Shown here in pieces: positions 23,105-27,974 of a stretch of DNA of 27,974 nt. Origin of the DNA: an uncultured Treponema sp. GTDB lineage: Bacteria; Spirochaetota; Spirochaetia; Treponematales; Treponemataceae. Position 1 is the stretch's first letter. The number at the start of each line of letters is the position of its first letter. Position numbers and translations under genes: made by a program. The stretch is from the NCBI GenBank assembly GCA_934691925.1, contig CAKUTI010000026.1, positions 1-27,974 of the forward strand. Reading direction: 5' to 3'. The notes under the pieces are model-generated. The model searched no databases, was not told the origin of the DNA, and worked only from the letters and a program-made list of their open reading frames with translations.

Positions 23105-23827
23105 TTAGCCTCCTAAATATGCTTTTTGAACAGCAGGGTCTTTTATCATGTCGGCTGCGTTTCCGCTTGCAGAAATCAGGCCTGTTTCAAGAATGTAGAC
23201 ACGGCTTGCAATCTGCATCGCCTTGTACGCGTTCTGTTCCACCAAGAGAATCGTTGTTCCCTCGCTGTTGATTTTCTTTACAATCTCAAAAATCTCGTCA
23301 ACGAGAATCGGGGCAAGCCCCATGCTAGGCTCGTCAAGAAGAAGAAGCTCCGGCTTTGACATAAGCGCGCGGCCCATCGCAAGCATCTGCTGCTCGCCGC
23401 CTGACAAAGTGCCTGCCTCCTGCCTCAACCGTTCTTTCAGACGCGGAAAAAGCGTGTAGACGTGCTCCATATCGCTTTTGATGTTCTGCTTGTCTTTTCT
23501 GGTGTACGCTCCCATCTCAAGATTTTCCTTTACGGTAAGATTCGCGAAAATTCGCCGTCCCTCTGGAACTTGAATCAGCCCGCGGCGGACAATCTGGTCA
23601 GGAGAAAGGCTCGTGATGTCCTCGCCTTTGAAGAAAACTTTTCCTTCCGCCTTTTTTATGAGATTCGAGATTGAATGAAGAGTTGTGGTTTTTCCCGCGC
23701 CGTTCGAGCCAATCAGACTTATTATCTCGCCTTTTTTAACGTCAAAGCTGATTCCTTTCAACGCCTTGATTGCGCCGTAGCTCACAACGAGATTTTCAAC
23801 AGAAAGCATTTTTTCGTTTTCAGCCAT
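23105..23827 (-). CDS. livF: Branched-chain amino-acid ABC transporter ATPase LivF
   Basis: A 240-aa ATPase with Walker A GSNGAGKT (40-47), the LivF-specific QVPEGRRIFANLTVKENLEMGAY, signature LSGGEQQMLAMGRALM, Walker B LLLLDEPSMGLAP and switch LLVEQNA. LivF is one of the two ATPases of the HAAT importer for Leu, Ile and Val. Its start overlaps the end of livG by eight bases and has GGAGG upstream. Length is normal. Confidence 0.94.
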   Translation of the reverse strand: MAENEKMLSVENLVVSYGAIKALKGISFDVKKGEIISLIGSNGAGKTTTLHSISNLIKKAEGKVFFKGEDITSLSPDQIVRRGLIQVPEGRRIFANLTVKENLEMGAYTRKDKQNIKSDMEHVYTLFPRLKERLRQEAGTLSGGEQQMLAMGRALMSKPELLLLDEPSMGLAPILVDEIFEIVKKINSEGTTILLVEQNAYKAMQIASRVYILETGLISASGNAADMIKDPAVQKAYLGG

Positions 23828-24626
23828 TTACAGCCTCCGCCTCAGTTCCAAGATAAGCCTTTATGACTTCAGGATTCTTTTGAATCTCCTCTGGAGTTCC
23901 CTCCGCAAGAACGCGCCCGTAGTTAAGAACGTAAAGACGCTCGCAGATTCCCATTACAAGTTTCATATCGTGCTCAATCAGAAGAATCGTAAGACCGAAT
24001 TCTTTTCTGATGAACGAAATCAAGTCCATAAGCTCGGCCGTTTCCTGCGGATTCATTCCGGCAGCAGGCTCGTCAAGAAGAAGCAGGCTCGGCTTTGAAG
24101 CAAGCGCGCGGCAAATTTCAAGTTTCCGCTGCTCGCCATAAGGAAGATTCGAGGCAAGCTCGTTTTCCTTTTTTTCGAGCCCGAAAAGTTTTAGAAGATG
24201 GAAAACCTGCCGTCCGACTCTAAATTCTTCCTGAAGGAATTTTTTTGTTCTGAACAAGACGCTGAGCGGATTCGCCTTTCTCTGGCCGTGCATTGCAATT
24301 TTAACGTTGTCAGCCACAGAAAGATTTCCGAAAAGCCTTATGTTCTGGAAAGTGCGCGCGATTCCGATTTTGTTAAGCTCGGCTGGCGTTTTCTTGTTCA
24401 CAACGTTCACTTTGTCGTTTTTGTCCCAGAAGGCAATCTGTCCGCTTGTAGGCGTGTAGACTCCAGAAAGCATATTGAACAAAGTCGTTTTTCCAGCTCC
24501 GTTCGGGCCGATTAAGCCAATCAGCTCGCCTTTGTAAATTTCCATATTCAAATCGCTCACAGCGCGAAGTCCGCCGAAAACGATTGAGATGTCAGTCGCC
24601 TGAAGAACCAGCTGTTTTTCACTCAT
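23820..24626 (-). CDS. livG: Branched-chain amino-acid ABC transporter ATPase LivG
   Basis: A 268-aa ATPase with Walker A GPNGAGKT (40-47), IARTFQNIRLFGNLSVADNVKIA, signature LPYGEQRKLEICRAL, Walker B LLLLDEPAAGMNP and LLIEHDMKLVMGICERLYVLNYG, all typical of LivG. It pairs with LivF to power LivHM. It overlaps livM by eight bases and livF by eight bases, so translation is coupled through the operon. GGAGG precedes the ATG. Confidence 0.94.
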   Translation of the reverse strand: MSEKQLVLQATDISIVFGGLRAVSDLNMEIYKGELIGLIGPNGAGKTTLFNMLSGVYTPTSGQIAFWDKNDKVNVVNKKTPAELNKIGIARTFQNIRLFGNLSVADNVKIAMHGQRKANPLSVLFRTKKFLQEEFRVGRQVFHLLKLFGLEKKENELASNLPYGEQRKLEICRALASKPSLLLLDEPAAGMNPQETAELMDLISFIRKEFGLTILLIEHDMKLVMGICERLYVLNYGRVLAEGTPEEIQKNPEVIKAYLGTEAEAVNG

Positions 24627-25638
24627 TGCCAGCCTCCGATTTGTTCTTTTTCATTTTTGTCTTGAACTTTGAAAAAATCTTGTCCCAGAAGCCCACGAAA
24701 GAAAGCTCCTTCATTCCAAGCAAGCCCTGCGGCCGGAAAAGCATTACGAGAATCAGGACGACAGGATAAAGCAAAAGCCTGTAGTTCGCCATAAAGCGCA
24801 AGAATTCCTGCAAGTACGTCAGGACAAAAGCAGCAATCACAGAGCCTGTAATAGAGCCCATTCCGCCAAGAACAACGAAGATAAGCGCGTTGATTGAGTT
24901 GTTGAAGGAAGCAAGCTCCGGCTTAATAAAGCCCAAGAAAGGCGCGTACAAAGCTCCGCCTATTCCGCCGATAAAAGCCGCGATAACAAAGCCAATCATC
25001 TTGTACCTGAAAACGTTGATTCCGTTTGAGTTCGCCGCAATCTCGTCCTCGCGCACAGCCTTTATCGCGCGTCCGTAGCTTGAGCGCAAGAAGTTCTGCA
25101 AAAGGATAATCACAACGACAAGCATGCCGATTACCGCAAGATAAGAAAGAGACGCCCCCCAGTCAAGGCTGTCTCGCAAAAATGAATACTTGAAGCTTTT
25201 TCCGTTAGGGCCGCCAGTAATTCCCCTGAAATTCACAAGAACAACGCGGATAATCTCGCCGAACGCAAGAGTCACAATCGCAAGATAGTCGCCCTCAAGC
25301 TTCAAAGTCGGAAATCCAATCAGAAATCCGAAGAACGCCGCCACAAAAGGCCCGATTGCCATCGCAAGAGGAAGCGGAAGCCCCACGTCCTGAGAGAGAG
25401 CCATAACCGTGTACGCTCCCACGGCCTGAAAAGCGCACTGTCCAAGTGTAAGCTGGCCTGTGATTCCAGTGACAACGTTCACGCTGATTGCCATAATCGC
25501 ATTTACGCCGCCGAGAGTTATAACCTGCGCCGTGTAAGAGTCAATCACGCCGATTTTTATCAAAAGGAACGGAACGACAACCGCAAAAAGCGAGATTCCG
25601 CCGAGAATAAAAGTGTTTCGCCTGAATTTATTTTTCAT
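24619..25638 (-). CDS. livM: Branched-chain amino-acid ABC transporter permease LivM
   Basis: A 339-aa permease with about nine to ten membrane segments. LGGVNAIMAISVNVVTGITGQLTLGQCAFQAVGAY and EDEIAANSNGINVFRYKMIGFVIAAFIGGIGGALYA are the LivM signature regions, the second containing the coupling helix that contacts the ATPases. GGMGSITGSVIAAFVLTYLQEFLR follows, and a charged tail (about residues 318-339) is cytoplasmic. It forms the membrane channel with LivH. Gap of 12 bases to livH. Confidence 0.93.
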   Translation of the reverse strand: MKNKFRRNTFILGGISLFAVVVPFLLIKIGVIDSYTAQVITLGGVNAIMAISVNVVTGITGQLTLGQCAFQAVGAYTVMALSQDVGLPLPLAMAIGPFVAAFFGFLIGFPTLKLEGDYLAIVTLAFGEIIRVVLVNFRGITGGPNGKSFKYSFLRDSLDWGASLSYLAVIGMLVVVIILLQNFLRSSYGRAIKAVREDEIAANSNGINVFRYKMIGFVIAAFIGGIGGALYAPFLGFIKPELASFNNSINALIFVVLGGMGSITGSVIAAFVLTYLQEFLRFMANYRLLLYPVVLILVMLFRPQGLLGMKELSFVGFWDKIFSKFKTKMKKNKSEAGNE

Positions 25639-25650
25639 TGTCTTCCGTCC

Positions 25651-26550
25651 TTAAACCTTTACGTGAGTTTTCTTTCCGAGAAGTCCTGCAGGCTTTACAA
25701 GAAGAATCACAATCAAAATGCAGTAAGAGACAGCGTCAGCATAGCTTGAAGAAACATAAGCCTTTACCATTGTCTCCGCAACGCCGAGAATAATTCCGCC
25801 GGCCATCGCGCCTGGAATAGAGCCGATTCCGCCGAGAACCGCCGCAACGAACGCCTTAAGACCTGGAATGTAGCCCATAACAGGGTCAATCTGAGGATAA
25901 TAAGTCGCGTAAAGAACGCCGCCCGCGCCAGCAAGAACCGAGCCAATAACAAAAGTCGTGGCGATAACGCGGTTCACATTGATTCCCATAAGGCTTGCAG
26001 CCCCCAAGTCAAAAGAGACCGCGCGCATCGCCTTTCCCATTTTTGTGTAGTTTACAATGTAGTTCAGGATAATCATCAAAATCGCGCTCAAAACAATAAC
26101 AATAATCTGAATGTTTGAGATTGAAACGAGACCGAATTTAAGGTTCACAGTCGCCATTGTCGGAAACTCACGAGGGTCAGGCCCAACAAACGGAAGAACG
26201 CGCATAAGATTCTGCAGGATAAGCTCAACCGCAATCGCCGTAATAAGCGAATTCAAGCGAGGAGCGTTTCTAAGCGGCCGGTAAGCCACGCGCTCAATCA
26301 CAAGAATCAAAAGAGCGCACATAACCATTGCCGCGACAAAAGCGCAGACCATTCCGGCAGGCGTAGTGCCAAGCGCGCAAAGCACAAAATAGCCCGCATA
26401 CGCGCCGACCATCATAACATCGCCGTGCGCAAAGTTAATCAGCTTTACAATTCCATAGACCATCGTGTAGCCAAGCGCAATCAAAGCGTAAATGCTGCCG
26501 AGCGAAAGTCCGTTTACAAGCTGCTGTATAAAAACTGAACCAGCGTTCAT
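25651..26550 (-). CDS. livH: Branched-chain amino-acid ABC transporter permease LivH
   Basis: A 299-aa permease starting at MNAGSVFIQQLVNGLSLGS; GGAGG lies five bases before this ATG. An in-frame ATG 75 bases upstream is not used because its added residues are unlike LivH and it has no ribosome site. IYALIALGYTMVYGIVKLINFAHGDVMM is the classic LivH N-terminus, and RAVSFDLGAASLMGINVNRVI is the coupling-helix region. First gene of the operon livH-livM-livG-livF-CBS/ACT. No livJ or livK binding-protein gene lies upstream, where it is usual. Confidence 0.93.
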   Translation of the reverse strand: MNAGSVFIQQLVNGLSLGSIYALIALGYTMVYGIVKLINFAHGDVMMVGAYAGYFVLCALGTTPAGMVCAFVAAMVMCALLILVIERVAYRPLRNAPRLNSLITAIAVELILQNLMRVLPFVGPDPREFPTMATVNLKFGLVSISNIQIIVIVLSAILMIILNYIVNYTKMGKAMRAVSFDLGAASLMGINVNRVIATTFVIGSVLAGAGGVLYATYYPQIDPVMGYIPGLKAFVAAVLGGIGSIPGAMAGGIILGVAETMVKAYVSSSYADAVSYCILIVILLVKPAGLLGKKTHVKV

Positions 26551-26669
26551 TTTTCCTCCATCACTTTTTCTTATATAGCTTGCGTCAATTTTACTTAAAA
26601 ACAAACAGCCCCGCAACAACAGCAAAAAGTAGAAGAAAATGATATGGAAAGGGGAAAAAGGAACTGTCT
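26551..26669 (-). promoter_or_regulatory. livH upstream region with possible -10 box
   Basis: TATATA (26572-26577) lies 21 bases before the livH start and could be a -10 box; TTGACG nearby is too close to serve as its -35 box. No other structure seen. The promoter of the liv operon should be in this stretch. Confidence 0.35.
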
Positions 26670-26717
26670 GTCAACCTGAATTTATTTCAGGGTCTGTATT
26701 TTTAATTTCGGAATGAC
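26670..26717 (+). repeat. REP-like element B
   Basis: A compact 48-bp copy: GTCAACCTGAATTTATTTC, CAGGGTCTGTATTTTTAA, then TTTCGGAATGAC. The 23-bp array 1 follows directly. Confidence 0.75.
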
Positions 26718-26727
26718 ATACTAAAAT

Positions 26728-26842
26728 TAAAAACGTGTCCACGTCAGACAGTGTGACAAGGCTTTGTCAGGGGGCCTGCCCAGCACACGGCAGGGGTACT
26801 GACAAGGAAATGTCAGCCCCCCTGACAAAGAATCAGAAAGAA
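26728..26842. repeat. 23-bp palindromic tandem array 1
   Basis: About four to five units with exact 23-bp steps: 26728, 26751, 26774, 26797 and 26820. Clear unit cores are TGTGACAAGGCTTTGTCAG, CCTGCCCAGCACACGGCAGG and CTGACAAGGAAATGTCAG. In the second, an A:T pair of the arms is replaced by C:G, keeping the pairing. It ends just before the toxin-antitoxin promoter. Confidence 0.75.
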
Positions 26843-26869
26843 ATAATGGAAGACAAGGGAACATTCGAT

Positions 26870-26875
26870 TATAAT
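26870..26875 (+). promoter_or_regulatory. -10 box of the toxin-antitoxin operon
   Basis: Perfect TATAAT 26 bases before the ATG; -35 region poor (TGGAAG at 17 bp). Leader contains AAGGAG eight bases before the start. A weak -35 box fits a promoter that is autoregulated. Confidence 0.5.
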
Positions 26876-26901
26876 CAAGAAAATCAGCAAGGAGAAATTA
26901 T

Positions 26902-27114
26902 ATGACAACAACGGTTCTTGAAAAAAAAGTAAAGTCTCTGCCAGAAAATCTTGTCTCAGAAGTTTCAGACTATATAGATTTTCTGCTATATAAAAATTCT
27001 AAAACGCAAAACAAAAATGGACTTGACGAAGCAATCGCAGAATTTGAGCGTGGCGAATATGACACATACGCTAGCGTTGACGAGCTTATGAAAGCGGTGG
27101 ATTCAGATGCGTGA
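26902..27114 (+). CDS. Antitoxin of a type II toxin-antitoxin pair
   Basis: A 70-aa protein. The N-terminal part (EKKVKSLPENLVSEVSDYIDFLLYK) matches the DUF2281 type found in many VapB/RelB-like antitoxins, and the C-terminal acidic part (GLDEAIAEFERGEY, SVDELMKAV) resembles toxin-wrapping tails of RelB/DinJ antitoxins. It overlaps the toxin gene by eight bases (27107-27114), the normal arrangement. It should neutralise the toxin and, with it, bind its own promoter region; the 23-bp palindromes just upstream are candidate sites. Confidence 0.82.
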   Translation: MTTTVLEKKVKSLPENLVSEVSDYIDFLLYKNSKTQNKNGLDEAIAEFERGEYDTYASVDELMKAVDSDA

Positions 27115-27400
27115 ATTAAGAGTTTCTAAAAGTTTTAAGAAAGACATGAAGAAGCTGACAAAAAGCGAATCTGAAAAAGCTATCACCGTAATTAAAAAGC
27201 TTCAAAAAGACATCCCTCTCGAGCAAAAATATCATGACCACTATCTAAGAGGAAATTACGAAGGATGGAGCGAATGTCATATAGAACCAGACTTGCTGCT
27301 TGTCTATAAAAAAGGAGAGGGCAGCAACACACTTTATCTCGCGCTGCTTAGAATAAGCTCACACTCAAATATTTTTTCAGTACGGAAGCGCGCTCTTTGA
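27107..27400 (+). CDS. YafQ/RelE-family mRNA interferase toxin
   Basis: A 97-aa toxin of the YafQ branch of the RelE/ParE superfamily. Conserved residues are His45 in YHDHYLRGNYEGW, His58 and Asp62 in ECHIEPDLLLVY, and His86 and Phe90 in RISSHSNIF, matching the catalytic set of E. coli YafQ. The Trp that usually follows the Asp is Leu63 here. YafQ toxins cut mRNA in the ribosome A site. No ribosome site of its own is needed because of the overlap with the antitoxin gene. Complete, not truncated. Confidence 0.88.
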   Translation: MRELRVSKSFKKDMKKLTKSESEKAITVIKKLQKDIPLEQKYHDHYLRGNYEGWSECHIEPDLLLVYKKGEGSNTLYLALLRISSHSNIFSVRKRAL

Positions 27401-27416
27401 TTCAAAGTTTACCTTC

Positions 27417-27517
27417 GTCACCCAGAATTTATTTCAGGGACTACGTCTGTCACCCTGAACTCAAATGCGGAAGCATTCGCTTTGATTCAGGGTCTACATT
27501 TTTAATTTCATAATGAC
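27417..27517 (+). repeat. REP-like element C, composite
   Basis: A first partial copy (27417-27444, GTCACCCAGAATTTATTTC then CAGGGACTAC) is followed at 27449 by a full copy with a longer hairpin (CCCTGAACTCAAA with TTTGATTCAGGG) ending in CATAATGAC at 27517. The last bases run into array 2. Confidence 0.75.
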
Positions 27518-27739
27518 AAACACATCGGCAGCGCACTAATTGGATGGCTGTTACTGCACTAACAAGCACATTGTCAGTGCAGTAACAAGGGGACTGTCAG
27601 CACACAAGCAAGCATATTGTCAATGCAGTGACAAGCCCATTGCCAGCGTACTGACAAGCATATTGCCAGCGCAGTAACAAGCCCATTGTCCATGTACTAA
27701 CAAAAACATCGTCAGTGAAATAACAAGTGTATTGTTCAC
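27510..27739. repeat. 23-bp palindromic tandem array 2
   Basis: Ten units in exact 23-bp register, at 27510, 27533, 27556, 27579, 27602, 27625, 27648, 27671, 27694 and 27717. The common core is TGACAAGC..ATTG.CAG; good units are CTGACAAGCATATTGCCAG (27651-27669) and GTAACAAGCCCATTGTCC. Seven-base arms CTGACAA / TTGyCAG surround a five-base centre. No gene is supported in this stretch; one reading frame across it is low-complexity repeat translation. Confidence 0.88.
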
Positions 27740-27748
27740 AAATGAACA

Positions 27749-27795
27749 AAAAAACTCCCCTTGCATTCAAAAACGAATACAAAGGGGATTTTTAT
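27749..27795 (-). terminator. Terminator of the gene at the window's right edge
   Basis: TCCCCTTGCATTC (27756-27768) pairs with GAATACAAAGGGGA (27775-27788) with one bulge and one wobble. On the minus strand seven T follow (27749-27755 region). Confidence 0.7.
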
Positions 27796-27814
27796 TTTAT
27801 ACAGATTCTAAATC

Positions 27815-27974
27815 TTACTTGCTTACAGTCCAGACACCAGCACCGGCGTTGGCGGCAACGTAAGTTTTTGCATTTTTAGCTGTCATTGGTTCATAATAAT
27901 AAGGCACAGTAAATGGAGCAGAAGAAACCGCAGTATACTCGCTTGTTTTCTTTGTATTGTTGTCAACACTTCCT
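27815..27974 (-). CDS. C-terminal end of an exported protein, possibly pectate lyase (5' part outside window)
   Basis: The minus-strand frame ending at TAA 27815-27817 gives 52 residues up to the window edge: SEYTAVSSAPFTVPYYYEPM, then AKTYVAANAGAGVWTVSK. The ending NAGAG plus a short tail resembles the C-terminus of bacterial pectate lyases of the parallel beta-helix type, which often end in (V)xxNAGAGK. The evidence is short. The terminator just downstream shows this is a real gene end. Polysaccharide breakdown would fit the GH13 enzyme and sugar-binding proteins nearby. Confidence 0.5.
   Translation of the reverse strand, partial: GSVDNNTKKTSEYTAVSSAPFTVPYYYEPMTAKNAKTYVAANAGAGVWTVSK

Noticed and set aside
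26551..26625. Extended LivH N-terminus
   Set aside because: The extra 25 residues are unlike LivH and the downstream ATG has a strong GGAGG.
27597..27782. 61-aa minus-strand reading frame
   Set aside because: It translates the 23-bp repeat array and the terminator; composition is repetitive and there is no ribosome site.

Overview
The window looks like a chromosomal segment of a saccharolytic, anaerobic spirochaete, most likely a host-associated Treponema. This is inferred from spirochaete-type lipoprotein signals, a pyruvate formate-lyase system, a GH13 glycosidase, a pectate-lyase-like C-terminus, several orphan solute-binding lipoproteins and an outer-membrane DUF3943 protein. No rRNA, tRNA, CRISPR array, prophage or IS transposase was found. 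Most of the window is ordinary chromosome. The unusual material is in the non-coding DNA between about 21.9-22.4 kb and 26.6-27.8 kb.

Layout. 0-2.4 kb: 3' end of pflB, a META-domain lipoprotein, a serine-rich exported protein on the opposite strand, and pflA, the activase of PflB. 2.5-3.5 kb: a sugar-binding lipoprotein gene broken by one in-frame TGA where relatives have Trp. 3.6-5.5 kb (minus): a lytic transglycosylase, an unknown 140-aa protein and a PTS EIIA protein. 5.9-10.9 kb (plus): an acidic unknown protein coupled to a PflX-type radical SAM protein, then an 1182-aa GH13 enzyme. 11.0-13.9 kb (minus): threonine synthase behind DUF3943. 13.9-14.9 kb (plus): a DctP-type lipoprotein. 15.1-18.0 kb (minus): fabF and a large ABC solute-binding lipoprotein. 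18.3-21.0 kb (minus): an orphan DNA methyltransferase, a P1-family (S58) peptidase and a YugP-type membrane metallopeptidase, closely packed. 21.2-21.9 kb (minus): an orphan ECF-type ATPase. 22.5-26.6 kb (minus): livH-livM-livG-livF and a CBS-ACT protein, a branched-chain amino-acid importer without its binding protein. 26.9-27.4 kb (plus): an antitoxin/YafQ toxin pair. The window ends inside a possible pectate lyase gene.

Three signals stand out. First, 22041-22298 holds seven same-orientation copies of an odd palindrome with invariant TCGTA...TACGA arms, spaced about 41 bp, with compensatory changes in the centre; it lies upstream of the ECF ATPase, whose promoter also overlaps a perfect 13-bp inverted repeat. 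Second, the toxin-antitoxin pair is bracketed by two related arrays of 23-bp palindromic units, each directly following a copy of a REP-like element that begins GTCA and ends TGAC. Third, at least six genes without a usable Shine-Dalgarno have a promoter TTGnnn-17-TAnnnT (or close variant) ending only 6-9 bases before the ATG, which predicts leaderless or nearly leaderless mRNAs; other genes in the window, such as the liv operon and pflA, have strong Shine-Dalgarno sites.

All calls come from reading the sequence; no database or folding program was run.
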